A DNA stretch of 64,000 nt from Yamadazyma tenuis (lineage: Eukaryota; Ascomycota; Pichiomycetes; Serinales; Debaryomycetaceae), in the NCBI RefSeq assembly GCF_029203305.1, contig NC_089463.1, forward strand, positions 637,001 through 701,000, read 5' to 3'. The position numbers and the translations under genes were made by a program. Of the stretch, positions 30,413 through 39,866 are shown piece by piece; positions within the stretch are counted from its first letter, which is position 1; the number at the start of each line of letters is the position of its first letter. The notes under the pieces were generated by a model that saw nothing but the letters and a program-made list of their open reading frames with translations, was not told the origin of the DNA and did no database searches.

Positions 30413-31039
30413 GTGCGGGAAGGACGTGAGTAGATGATGTGTGGTAATATGATTACTTATTACCACAGCGGTTCAAAAGCCTTATAAAGGGAGCCGCGAA
30501 ACTTTTGGTGCCATTCAACTGGATGCAAAAAACAGTGCCGTGTGAACAAAACGCACACGGCAGCTGGGAACGGTTCAAGCTACTTTAACAGCCTATGGGG
30601 ATATTTGTGTTTGTGGATGATACAAGCATTCGAATAAGTATGACCACAAGTATGGGCATATTATGTGTCATGTCTGAGTATATGGTGTCAGTGTCGTATA
30701 TGGTGCTGATACCGGCAGTTGTAAAGCCATGTTTTAAGCATCGAATGCGGCGGGACGCCGTGCCAGTTCAACGGTTTTTGGCCTGGGTTTCAGAAATATG
30801 TCAAATGCCGTTTGAATCATGGGTCATTGTGCCGCAGGGAAGCGGTGGGGGCACGCTGCGAGCGCTCGCGGGAGCCAGCGCTCGATGGGGGCCGCCCGCT
30901 AACGGAACCGTGGCTGGTGCGAGCGCCAGCACTTTTGTTTCTCCTCTGTTCATCTGTTCTGCGCGCTCATTGTTATTCCTCCCGCATTCCTTTGTATTCC
31001 ACATACACCACATTACACCTCCCACCCTCCGATGCCGTT
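30413..31039. other. Divergent promoter between LAP2 and the DSF2-like gene
   Basis: 627 bp. A TTATAAAGG element about 70 bp from the LAP2 ATG is the only clear core-promoter feature. The frame of the downstream gene is open back to 30812 but begins TTG and contains no earlier in-frame ATG. Confidence 0.4.
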
Positions 31040-32653
31040 ATGGACATCTCTACAGACACCACGGCCGTGTCCGAAAACGAGCTTCTAAAGTCACCGCTCC
31101 ATCAACTTGAACTACAAACGGCAAAGGCCAGAGCCAATAGCCCTCACAGCCCAACCCCAGCATCACCACTAAAATCAAGAACTCCACCCCTACTGCCGCT
31201 GCCGGCCCAGTACTACCCCGACCGCGATCACGACCATGATCGCGATAGCATCTACTCGTTCGACTCGGTGTCGACCAATGGCCGGTTGTTGGACCGCTTG
31301 GGACTCGAATCGGATGACTTGTTGGACACCGATGAGGTGACAACACTACGGCTCGAGCGCCTCAGCATCAGCGACGTGGCGGGACGCCCATCCTCCCGCC
31401 ACAATAGCGTCCAGCTCCAAAACCCCTTTCGCCTGCCGCTGATCCCGCATCCCAATACCAATCTCACCCGGCTCCCGCTGTATAGGGCCAATCATCTTTT
31501 TAATATCCACCCTAATTTGACTCGACTGGGATCGACGTCAAGAGACAAGGTTTTTGCCGTCGACCCCGCGCACCTGCCCGACCGTGTGCTTGAAGGGGCC
31601 GAGTTGTCGCCGTTTTCGGTGAAAAACGGCCCTGGAAACATCGTTTATGCCAGCCGCAATAGGTCTGTTCACTCTCTCAAAGCCCTGTTCCAGCCCGAGA
31701 CCACGTCGGTGATTGGGGCCACCGGTGCCATATCCAAGAAGAAGCTGAGCGTCGACTATAACGAATACGACGAATTTGACTTTAACTCTTCGTCTGATTC
31801 CATCAACGCTTCACACTCTCGTATACCTCACCCTGGTGCTGGTGCCATGGCGAGAACCAGATCGGTGTCAGCGAGTGTAAATTCAGGATCTCTCAGCCGT
31901 GAAGGTAGCACTCGTCGAAGCATATCGGACTATACGAACACCACGTCGTCCCCCAACGGGAAACTAGCCGAGCTTTCGCCAGAGGACCGTACGAAGCTCT
32001 CGATGGAGCTTCGTGGCCAGGGCAAGCAAAGAGAAGCATCGTACCAGCTCCAGATTGCTGCTAACCCTCCTTTCAACTACCCGAAGGCGATGTTGTTGTA
32101 CGCATTGGCACTTAAGTTTGGGAATGGGGTCAAACAAAACACCCCATCCTCACTCAAATGGCTTTGTCGGTGCATTCTATTGTGCACAAACGACACGCCG
32201 GAGTTTGCTTCTCGGGTGGGCATCCTTTCACAGGAAGAATTGGTCAAATGGGGGGTGAGCCACATCAGAAGTGATACCACCGAGGTGGACCCCATCAAAC
32301 TCTATGATTACTACTCGAAATTGCCGGCCAACCAAATCACCAAGATCGTCAACACCATAAAGTCCCAGTCAGATCCTCTTGCATCTGCATACCAAGAGTT
32401 GGGGATGTTTTTCCTCAATGGCTGGGGAGTCGAAAAAGACGAATTACTTGGAATCCAGTGTTTGAGCATCAGTTCATCCATGGGCAACTTCAACTCAATG
32501 GTACAGTTGGGGGAGATCTGGGGTCTTAAGACCAGGTTTCATAAGAAGGACAACTTCAAGGCTTCGGCTTGGTTGAGACTTGGAGAGATATTTGGTGCAA
32601 AGACTATTGGAAATAGTTGGATCTATAAAGACAAATATCTCAAAGGGGAGTAG
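31040..32653 (+). CDS. DSF2: Sel1-repeat protein, DSF2-like
   Basis: 537 residues from ATG 31040 (MDISTDTTAVSENELLKS). The N-terminal half is Ser/Pro-rich and probably disordered. The C-terminal half (about 340-537) holds Sel1/TPR-like helical pairs: PKAMLLYALALKFGNGVKQN, AYQELGMFFLNGWGVEKDE, then GIQCLSISSSMGN and AWLRLGEIFGAKTIGNSW. This architecture fits the Dsf2 family (S. cerevisiae deletion suppressor of mpt5); SKT5-type chitin-synthase activators also have Sel1 repeats but more of them. An out-of-frame ATG at 31032 opens a 19-codon uORF-like frame overlapping the start, which could dampen translation. Confidence 0.55.
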   Translation: MDISTDTTAVSENELLKSPLHQLELQTAKARANSPHSPTPASPLKSRTPPLLPLPAQYYPDRDHDHDRDSIYSFDSVSTNGRLLDRLGLESDDLLDTDEVTTLRLERLSISDVAGRPSSRHNSVQLQNPFRLPLIPHPNTNLTRLPLYRANHLFNIHPNLTRLGSTSRDKVFAVDPAHLPDRVLEGAELSPFSVKNGPGNIVYASRNRSVHSLKALFQPETTSVIGATGAISKKKLSVDYNEYDEFDFNSSSDSINASHSRIPHPGAGAMARTRSVSASVNSGSLSREGSTRRSISDYTNTTSSPNGKLAELSPEDRTKLSMELRGQGKQREASYQLQIAANPPFNYPKAMLLYALALKFGNGVKQNTPSSLKWLCRCILLCTNDTPEFASRVGILSQEELVKWGVSHIRSDTTEVDPIKLYDYYSKLPANQITKIVNTIKSQSDPLASAYQELGMFFLNGWGVEKDELLGIQCLSISSSMGNFNSMVQLGEIWGLKTRFHKKDNFKASAWLRLGEIFGAKTIGNSWIYKDKYLKGE

Positions 32654-32740
32654 GATGACCATGTCTTTGTATTATGTCTTGTGTATTTTTATAGCATGAA
32701 ACTAAACGTTTATTACTGTCAAGTCTATGAGTATGCAAGT

Positions 32741-34102
32741 TTAGGGCCCAGGCATGCCGGACTTTAAACTATAAATTAGGTCTTCGTTATAGATCTTGTT
32801 GTAGATGTTAATGAACGCATTCAATAAATGATAGAAAAACCTCATGAATTCCCCCAATTGAGTGTATGTGTTCAAAGGAAGGTAGTAGTTATGACTCATG
32901 GGCAACATAGTGGAAGATATTTCTCCAAAGCTTTTGCACCGCCGGTTCCAAATCTCCTGGAAGTTGACCTTGATGAAAAACTCGATGTTGGGACACACAC
33001 TTTCCGATCTCTTCACCAAGTCGTCTGCCTGCTTGTAGTTGGTGATGATGTTGGCCTGTAAAGTAAGTTTTTTGGCAGCATCTGCTTCATCTGCCACAAG
33101 GGTTTCATAGATCGAGTTGATTCGTTTCAAGATGATGGTGCTTAACTTATGTAATATTCCCACCAAGCACTTCAAGTAGATATTTATGTCCTCATAATCC
33201 TTTTTGTTCAAATACGAGCTTCTTAGTTTGTTGATAGTGCTGTCGATACTCTCCATCAACACTTTCCAGTATCTGTCCAGCGGGGCGATGTTCATCTTTT
33301 CTTTCAGCTTGTCATCGAAATAGTATGATATCGCATACAAAATCAACGAGTCGAGCTCGATGATTAAAGAAAGAATTCCTTCGGTATTATTGGAGATGAA
33401 CTTGGTCTCCTTGGCGAGTTTAATCCAGTACGTTTTCATTTTGATGTAGTCAACGTCTGCTTCTTGTGCTAGCCTTCGGTCGGCGGCAGGAGCTCTGGGA
33501 GTGTTTGCTCTAGAGAACACTGGTTTCGACACGGGAGTGCTAGGTCTGCTGACAGCCACCATGGGGGTATTGGCTCTGGGGGTTGTGGGAACCGGGGTAC
33601 TCTTCTTCTTCTCCAACGAAATACCCAAGCCCACCGCACTGGACGGGTTGGCTTTGTGTTTATACTTGTCCAGATTGTAGTGGAAGCGTAGCAAGAACTT
33701 TGGCTTGGACTCGTCTAACTTATTGACCCACTTGATCTTTGTCTTTGTGGGCGAAGGGACAGCTTCCAAGCGTGCAGGAGAAGGCTGTGAGAGCAGTCTC
33801 GAGGGAATACGGTCGTTAATTTCGTCCTTGTCGTCGTTGAAAGTTGGTAAAGAAGGAGACAATTTGGGCGGAAGTGCTTTATATTCGTGGTATGCAGATA
33901 TCATCTCGTCCAAGTTCCAATTGACTGTTATGCTCTTGGACACTGCAAGGGACAGCTTGGGCCGGGCTTTGGCGGGGTCAGGTTTGTGTTTTAAGTGGGA
34001 TTTTGTGGAAACAGTTGGAGACGGTTGCCTTGATCTGGATGGCCCCTTGAATCCCGACGGGGACCGGGGGCGAGAATCTGTGTCAAAAATCGCCGACCGC
34101 AT
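32741..34102 (-). CDS. Unrecognised protein with S/T-P-rich N-terminus and helical C-terminal domain
   Basis: 453 residues from ATG 34102 (MRSAIFDTDSRPRSPSG); the 33-codon extension to 34201 starts at TTG. The N-terminal half is basic and rich in Ser/Thr-Pro (for example SPTKTKIKW and ANTPMVAVSRPSTP), suggesting proline-directed phosphorylation and DNA or protein docking. Residues about 225-445 form one compact helical domain (WIKLAKETKFISNNTEGILS, then LDSLILYAISYYF, ending near YKQADDLVKRSE and a Tyr-rich tail). I cannot place it in a family with confidence. It lies divergent from THP3 (151 bp between starts), a likely shared promoter. Confidence 0.55.
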   Translation of the reverse strand: MRSAIFDTDSRPRSPSGFKGPSRSRQPSPTVSTKSHLKHKPDPAKARPKLSLAVSKSITVNWNLDEMISAYHEYKALPPKLSPSLPTFNDDKDEINDRIPSRLLSQPSPARLEAVPSPTKTKIKWVNKLDESKPKFLLRFHYNLDKYKHKANPSSAVGLGISLEKKKSTPVPTTPRANTPMVAVSRPSTPVSKPVFSRANTPRAPAADRRLAQEADVDYIKMKTYWIKLAKETKFISNNTEGILSLIIELDSLILYAISYYFDDKLKEKMNIAPLDRYWKVLMESIDSTINKLRSSYLNKKDYEDINIYLKCLVGILHKLSTIILKRINSIYETLVADEADAAKKLTLQANIITNYKQADDLVKRSESVCPNIEFFIKVNFQEIWNRRCKSFGEISSTMLPMSHNYYLPLNTYTQLGEFMRFFYHLLNAFINIYNKIYNEDLIYSLKSGMPGP

Positions 34103-34253
34103 CTTTGGAGTCGTGGTAGTTCTGTAGTAAGTTGACTTGGCAGGGGAACGAGAAATAATACCAAAACTCACGTTTCTTGAGCCGATCCAGTGGGCTTTCA
34201 AGATGAAAATGTGTTACTCGCGCACTGGTGCTTTTTTGTTAGTGTAAATTTAT

Positions 34254-35621
34254 ATGGCTCCCAACAGAACCAAAAAGTACAACCAGGTCGAGCCGGTGCC
34301 GATGAAGACATCGTCCGAAGGTACGCTGGAAACTCCCGACCAGCGGTGGCCCTCCAGCCTTGAGAAATTTGTCAGCGACAGCTTTGTGAAATCAGGTGCC
34401 TTAAACCCCCATGAGAAGCTCATCTTCCATCAGCAGATAAAAGAACTCCTAGAGAAGGCTGAGGCACAAAACAAAGTGTTCTCCAACAACTGGGAAATGC
34501 AGAAGTTGCCGATTTTCCATCCCGGCCTTCCCCTTGACCTCTGCAGCAATATTAGCTTTAGCTCACCGGAACTGCTGGTGAAGAGAAAGAAAGAAAGTCA
34601 AAATAAGAAGAGAGCAACCCTACTGCCGCCTGAATTGACGCCGAAGATGCACGATTCAGAGCACAAGAAACCACAAAACAAGAAATATGATTCAGATCAC
34701 AAGAAACGGCAGCGACTCGAGCGGTTCAGCTCACCTGACCTCCCGTCCAAACCAGTGTTATCTACAGAAACCACCAAAAATGGAGCTATTGTAGGAAGGT
34801 CCCAGGTTATAGAGAAGCGGTACTTGCGACTCACTTCAGAACCCGATCCCAACTCGGTGAGGCCTCAAGCGGTGTTGCAACAGGCAGTTACACGGCTTCT
34901 TGACTTGACCAACACAAAGCCATATTCATATATTAAAGACCAGTTCAAGGCCATTCGGCAAGACTTGACGGTGCAGCACATCAAGAACGACTTCTCTATG
35001 TATGTGTACGAGACGAATGCTCGTTTGTCGATACGAAACAATGACTTGGGGGAAATGAACCAATGTGTGACTCAGATCGAATACCTATTTGACCTGAAGC
35101 AGGAGCGAAACTCCCGGTTAAACCGCCTAGAGTTGGAGTTTATGTGCTACCGAATCTTGTACATGCTCATGGTGGGGAACCACTCGGAGATCTTCAAGAT
35201 CAAGTACAAGCTCTTGAAAAAACAGTACCAGCATCCAGAAGAGGTGGACATGTTGCGGTATGCACAATTGGCATTCGACCTTCAGAACCTGATGTTGACG
35301 TCCAACTTCTATTCGTTCTTTCAAATAGCCGAGAAGTTCAAGACCATGGAGTTGGGGTCAATTTTGATTCAAAACTACTTGATTGAGAAAGAGAAGATCA
35401 AGACCCTTGATATTTTGGCCAAGAGCTACAAGAAGCTTTCTGAGGACTTTGTTATTAACATATTTAACAGTGATTTAGGCGATGTGTTAAGGTTCTTCGA
35501 GCACTTTGGCCTACAAGGTTTTGAGAATAATGAACTTGATTGTACGGTACTCCGGCCCCAGATCCAGTTGTTGATGGCCCGAACCAACTTCAAGAAAATC
35601 GACATCAAGGGCCAAGTATAG
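34254..35621 (+). CDS. THP3: SAC3/GANP-domain protein, Thp3-like
   Basis: 455 residues. A basic, Lys-rich N-terminal half is followed by the SAC3/GANP/PCI helical domain: VIEKRYLRLTSEPDPNSVRP, then DQFKAIRQDLTVQHIKNDF and VYETNARLSIRNNDLGEMNQ. The phrase RYLRLTSEPDPNSVRP is diagnostic of the Thp3/LENG8 branch. S. cerevisiae Thp3 (470 aa) pairs with the PCI protein Csn12 in transcription elongation and mRNA/splicing-linked metabolism in the nucleus. ATG 34254 is used. Its stop is only 3 bp from the stop of convergent YUH1. Confidence 0.8.
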   Translation: MAPNRTKKYNQVEPVPMKTSSEGTLETPDQRWPSSLEKFVSDSFVKSGALNPHEKLIFHQQIKELLEKAEAQNKVFSNNWEMQKLPIFHPGLPLDLCSNISFSSPELLVKRKKESQNKKRATLLPPELTPKMHDSEHKKPQNKKYDSDHKKRQRLERFSSPDLPSKPVLSTETTKNGAIVGRSQVIEKRYLRLTSEPDPNSVRPQAVLQQAVTRLLDLTNTKPYSYIKDQFKAIRQDLTVQHIKNDFSMYVYETNARLSIRNNDLGEMNQCVTQIEYLFDLKQERNSRLNRLELEFMCYRILYMLMVGNHSEIFKIKYKLLKKQYQHPEEVDMLRYAQLAFDLQNLMLTSNFYSFFQIAEKFKTMELGSILIQNYLIEKEKIKTLDILAKSYKKLSEDFVINIFNSDLGDVLRFFEHFGLQGFENNELDCTVLRPQIQLLMARTNFKKIDIKGQV

Positions 35622-35624
35622 TGC

Positions 35625-36350
35625 CTAGTCCAACGATGGACCCAAGGCGATCATGGCGAAGTTATGTTTGTTGGCCTCATTGGTGTTGCTAATGTAGAAC
35701 TGGATTTTCTCGTTCAACTTGGGGTCTTCGATGATATTACTTCCCCCAACGCTTTCACCCAAGTCCACAGGCCCGGTTCTTCTGCCGTCCAACTCGTACA
35801 AATGGTTATCTTTTCCCTTGACAAAGGTGATGAAATGAAGCTCTACTGAAATCTCTGGTGGAGGGGCTTCGGTCTGGCCACCGGAGCCGTAGTTTTCATC
35901 CAACTGGATCTGTTGCTCCAAGTTCTCGACCAACTTGGCGATATCTTCGGTCGAAAGTGACCTGTTTAATTGCTGGATCAAAAAGCTGTTGAGAAGCAGA
36001 TTGTCGATGATGAGGTCTGACTGCAAATTGGTAATCAAGTGTAATAAAGCATACAATCCACACCCGTTACCGATAGTCTGCTTGAACCAACGAACCGTAT
36101 CGATGCTTTCACTGGAATATGGCGCTCTTGTGGAATCGAAACGGGTTCTGTAGTCTTCATATTCTTTTGTAATTGGAAATAAGAGAGTCACCCCGAATAC
36201 CGGCTGAGGAAGAAATGCCACTAGGTCGGGTTCCGTCAATGACAACACGTCGTGGAACTCCAACACCGGTGACAAGCCCAATTTGTGGGCCATGGCCGTA
36301 AAGATATCAGGATTACTCTCCAATGGAATAACTCGTTTACTATCGGGCAT
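35625..36350 (-). CDS. YUH1: Ubiquitin C-terminal hydrolase (UCH family)
   Basis: 241 residues from ATG 36350 (MPDSKRVIPLESNP); the open extension upstream starts TTG and is built from a 33-bp tandem repeat. UCH catalytic residues are all present: Gln91 and Cys97 in FKQTIGNGCGLYALLH, His172 in VELHFITFV, and Asp188 in LYELDGRRTGP. Length matches Yuh1 (236 aa). The enzyme releases small adducts from the ubiquitin and Rub1 C-terminus and processes precursors in the cytosol. It converges with THP3. Confidence 0.93.
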   Translation of the reverse strand: MPDSKRVIPLESNPDIFTAMAHKLGLSPVLEFHDVLSLTEPDLVAFLPQPVFGVTLLFPITKEYEDYRTRFDSTRAPYSSESIDTVRWFKQTIGNGCGLYALLHLITNLQSDLIIDNLLLNSFLIQQLNRSLSTEDIAKLVENLEQQIQLDENYGSGGQTEAPPPEISVELHFITFVKGKDNHLYELDGRRTGPVDLGESVGGSNIIEDPKLNEKIQFYISNTNEANKHNFAMIALGPSLD

Positions 36351-36360
36351 GCTGCAAACT

Positions 36361-36426
36361 GTGGTGGCAGTGGAGAAACTGATCACTGGAACAGTGGTGG
36401 CAGTGGAGAAATTGATCACTGGAACA
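36361..36426. repeat. Two-copy 33-bp tandem duplication in the YUH1 leader
   Basis: Units 36361-36393 and 36394-36426 are identical except one C/T difference. The repeat starts 11 bp upstream of the YUH1 ATG and is a multiple of three, so it keeps the upstream frame open. Confidence 0.9.
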
Positions 36427-36542
36427 GTGCGAAACAAAAATAATCATTAGCCATTTTTTTTTACAAACAAACCTTGCTTTTGCACTTTTTGTACTTTTAG
36501 TGATACATAACATCCCCTGACGTATACTAGGCATCTGCTGGA

Positions 36543-38303
36543 ATGAGGAATACCTTGTTTGCGTTAGTGGTTTTGCCGGTGGTGTTGGCCTTCAACATCG
36601 GCCTATTACTGCTTGTTTGGGCATACCAATGGCAAAACACATACACCCCCACCACCACTGAAATCATGAAAGCAGTGATCTTCAGTGTGTTTTTGAACTT
36701 TTTGCTTCTGGTGCTTGATAAGTTCAAGACCATTTTCAAGCTCCCCGACTCTCATTGCTTCGATACGTATTTTCGGCCCCTAATCAAAGAAGTGTTGAAG
36801 TTTCTGATCATCGCATTCATATCACTCCATGAAAACCAGGATGGGCTGTGGAGCTTCAAGTTGACGGTATACCAAGTACTTGTAATCGTGGGGGTTTTTA
36901 TGGGCACGAGCTTGTATGGATTTGTGAGAGACTTCATGCCGTGTTTCTACTTGAAGAACTATGGAGTGTTTTTGAAGCTTTACGACGATTTCTACTACAT
37001 GGAAACCTATGAAGATGAGTCCCGAAATGATGTTACCAAGAGGATGATGGAGTCATTAAAACGGGGGTCGGTGGGAACAGGAGACTCGGACGAGACTTTG
37101 GCAGGTATTCTTCCGAAGAAGATTTCTGTTGGAGAAATTAGTTTTGATGATTCTGGAGACACCACTGTGGTTTCAGGAGTGTCAGACTTCAACAACGATG
37201 TTTTCGACCCCAAAATAAAGCCTCAGATGTCATTACCGGTATTAAAAAGAGGTCTCCCTTCTTCTCCAAAGAAGATCAACCAGTACAAATCGTGCTACGA
37301 CTTGGTTGACAAGTTGTACGCGGTGTCACCCAAGAACACCTTCCATTTAGAAACTGCATCAGCTACGGTAATGACAAGAAACGATATACCAGAAGACGAT
37401 GACGATGACGATGACGATGACAATTACGGTGAGGTGAGTGAGTTTTATGGCCCTGTTCTAAGTACCCCTAGTCCTAGCTCATCTCCGTTTACCGAAACAA
37501 GTCAAGTCTACAACGACCTCGACAATATCTCCGTACACACCACCGATACACATTATGATGGAGGGGGTGGTGGAGGTCTTGGCTTCGAATACAAGTTTCC
37601 TAACGGTGGAAAAATCAAATTGGGAATGGGTGGTGGAGGTGGTTTTGATTACGATCATAGAAACTCCACTGGGAAGCGGTCGTCTTCAAGCGGCAAAAGC
37701 TTTTCAAAGAAATCATCCCGAATGCTTTGTGAAGATACCACTAAAGCTAAGGGTTGGTTTAGCTGGATGACGCCCACCTCTCGTAAACAAAATAGCGTTA
37801 GAAAGAAGCTAAGCAAGTTTACTTTCAAGGGTCAGTCTGATGATGCTTCGATACACTCGGGCTTATTGTCAGGACCACCGACCCTTGGATACAGTTCTAT
37901 TGGTGACCCAGAGGCTGGAAACTGTACACAACCCTCATTAAACGATCGCATTGTTATAACCAAGCAAGATTTCACCAATTATGTTTTCATTTCGCTTGGT
38001 ATCGACCAGTTCAAAATTGATTATGATCCAATTTTTGAAAGGTACGGTAAGCAGCTTATACGGGATTTGAGTGTTTTTGAAGTATTGCTCTGCTATTTGG
38101 ATAGTTTTATTTGGGTGATGGGGACATTGCTTGTGTACACATCTGAATTTTTGCAGAATTCCCGAGATTACATCGTTACGGTGATGCTTTTAAGCTTGAT
38201 CAACGTTAACCTACTAAACAACTCAAACTTTCATCTCAGAAACATCTTACTTCTGAAGATAATTTTAAATGGAGTTATTCTTAGCATTCTAACTGTATTA
38301 TGA
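36543..38303 (+). CDS. Unrecognised multi-pass membrane protein
   Basis: 586 residues from ATG 36543. Predicted membrane helices lie near residues 5-27, 42-58, 83-96 and 108-128, then again near 512-530, 540-556 and 565-585. Between them is a long hydrophilic loop (about 135-480) with an Asp run after DIPE (about residues 284-294), two Gly runs (37561-37575 and about 37630-37641) and many Ser. I see no catalytic motif and cannot name a family; it looks like a lineage-restricted membrane protein whose loop carries most of the regulation. It is 192 bp upstream of and divergent from YUH1. Confidence 0.6.
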   Translation: MRNTLFALVVLPVVLAFNIGLLLLVWAYQWQNTYTPTTTEIMKAVIFSVFLNFLLLVLDKFKTIFKLPDSHCFDTYFRPLIKEVLKFLIIAFISLHENQDGLWSFKLTVYQVLVIVGVFMGTSLYGFVRDFMPCFYLKNYGVFLKLYDDFYYMETYEDESRNDVTKRMMESLKRGSVGTGDSDETLAGILPKKISVGEISFDDSGDTTVVSGVSDFNNDVFDPKIKPQMSLPVLKRGLPSSPKKINQYKSCYDLVDKLYAVSPKNTFHLETASATVMTRNDIPEDDDDDDDDDNYGEVSEFYGPVLSTPSPSSSPFTETSQVYNDLDNISVHTTDTHYDGGGGGGLGFEYKFPNGGKIKLGMGGGGGFDYDHRNSTGKRSSSSGKSFSKKSSRMLCEDTTKAKGWFSWMTPTSRKQNSVRKKLSKFTFKGQSDDASIHSGLLSGPPTLGYSSIGDPEAGNCTQPSLNDRIVITKQDFTNYVFISLGIDQFKIDYDPIFERYGKQLIRDLSVFEVLLCYLDSFIWVMGTLLVYTSEFLQNSRDYIVTVMLLSLINVNLLNNSNFHLRNILLLKIILNGVILSILTVL

Positions 38304-38428
38304 TATATTTATTTAATGAACATTTGTAAAATTAGTAAAATTTGCAACTGTTTCGTGTGAGCACAAATCATAACACTGGGTCTATTAAATATTACTCTAT
38401 AAATACACTATCATACATATAAATATCA

Positions 38429-39781
38429 TTACTTTAAAACATAGCTGTTCAAGAACTTCTCGTTAGTGAAGGTGAAACCGTTCACGTGAAGAATGTCTTC
38501 ATTTGATTTGGTCATTGGTGGAGTGAAGGCCATTTCCGTGAATTCTTTATCAAAATTCTCCGCAAGTAACGGATTTGTGATCACTGGGAGTATAGGAGGC
38601 AAAACCGCCTGGTTATTGTGAATCAAGTCGTCCCAGTTGATATGTCTGAAGAATCTGTGCTTCTTGATAGCCTCGAATTGGTCGTCTTGGTCCAAGTTTA
38701 TCCGTTTGTCAATATTCACCGCGAGGAGTTTGCGCAAAAAATCTTTTGCATCCAATGACAAGTAGAAGGGAAACTTCAAGTTCTTCTTGGAAGCAAGGAT
38801 TTTCTCAGTGATTTTCTTGTTGTTATTGCCGGTAAAAGGAGGAGACCCCGTGAGCAAGTCGAATGAAATGCATCCCAAGGACCACCAGTCAACCTCGTAA
38901 CTGTAGTTTTCATTTCGCAAGATCTCCGGAGCCATGTACTGGATGGTGCCAATGAAAGAGTTTGTTTTATCTTTGTCGCTGACCTTGGAGAGACCAAAGT
39001 CCGTCAATACCAAGCTCCCCAGAGAGTCCAACATGCAATTCTCCGGCTTCAAATCTCTGTAGATGACATGCAACTGAAGATGAAGGTATCTCAAAGCGAG
39101 CACGAGCTGGGCAATGTAGAAACAGGCCTTGGATTCGGGTAGAAACGATTCCTGCGACAAATGGTAGAACAATTCGCCTCCATCCAAGTACTCCAAGATG
39201 AGGTAGACCTTATTGAAGTCCTGGAATGCGTAGTATAACTTGACGATGTTGGGGTGGTTGACCCGTTCGAGAATCTTTTTCTCGTTCAAGGTGCGTTCGA
39301 GGTTGACTTCATTCACCTCGTTGTTCATCAAAAGACTGATTTTCTTGAGCTGTTTCTGGGCAAAAAGCTTGCCGGTTGTCTTTTGTCGTACCAAAAGAAC
39401 CTTGCCATACGTACCTTTACCGAGAACCATTATGGGTTCAAAGTCGTCTAGAGTGGGCTTGTAGCTGGTGTGAACATCTTTGACACTACTGGAGATGAAG
39501 GGCTCGTTGATACGCAAATCAACCGAGTGGCTGCCTCTACGGGCGGAGGTGCGGCGGGGGATATCAAGCCGGGTCACGTCGGCGCCGGCGTAGTCGGTGA
39601 CGATGTAGTCATCGGTGTCGTCTGGTTCTGGGTCCGAGTCATCGAATACGGGGGAAGAGCGCGTGGGATGGAGGCCCGGTGTAAAGGGGTCGGCCGGGTC
39701 AGGGTCCATGTCACTGTCCACAAGGCGGTAGTTTAAGCGGTCGACCTGGTCTGCTATATCGTCCATATTAAACATGCTCAT
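38429..39781 (-). CDS. YPK3: AGC protein kinase, S6-kinase-like Ypk3
   Basis: 450 residues. An acidic N-terminus precedes the kinase domain (about 113-370): Gly loop GKGTYGKV (121-128), Lys143 in FAQKQLKK, catalytic loop YRDLKPEN with Asp243, DFG at 261-263, and APE at 284-286. Activation-loop Ser275 in TNSFIGT is the expected PDK1-type site. The C-tail has a turn motif (AFTPP) and a hydrophobic motif NGFTF, so both TORC1-dependent and PDK1-dependent inputs are conserved. Ypk3 phosphorylates ribosomal protein Rps6 downstream of TORC1 in yeast. ATG 39781; a second Met follows at codon 3. Confidence 0.85.
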   Translation of the reverse strand: MSMFNMDDIADQVDRLNYRLVDSDMDPDPADPFTPGLHPTRSSPVFDDSDPEPDDTDDYIVTDYAGADVTRLDIPRRTSARRGSHSVDLRINEPFISSSVKDVHTSYKPTLDDFEPIMVLGKGTYGKVLLVRQKTTGKLFAQKQLKKISLLMNNEVNEVNLERTLNEKKILERVNHPNIVKLYYAFQDFNKVYLILEYLDGGELFYHLSQESFLPESKACFYIAQLVLALRYLHLQLHVIYRDLKPENCMLDSLGSLVLTDFGLSKVSDKDKTNSFIGTIQYMAPEILRNENYSYEVDWWSLGCISFDLLTGSPPFTGNNNKKITEKILASKKNLKFPFYLSLDAKDFLRKLLAVNIDKRINLDQDDQFEAIKKHRFFRHINWDDLIHNNQAVLPPILPVITNPLLAENFDKEFTEMAFTPPMTKSNEDILHVNGFTFTNEKFLNSYVLK

Positions 39782-39866
39782 GGTGTCATAACGAGAACGT
39801 TTTTCGAAGAGCGATAAATTGAGGTAGAATATGCAAATATACGCGCTTCTTGTGATTCTCTAAGCG

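Noticed and set aside
30812..31039. 76-residue hydrophobic extension of the DSF2-like protein resembling a signal peptide
   Set aside because: Starts at TTG and lies in promoter-like sequence; no in-frame ATG before 31040.
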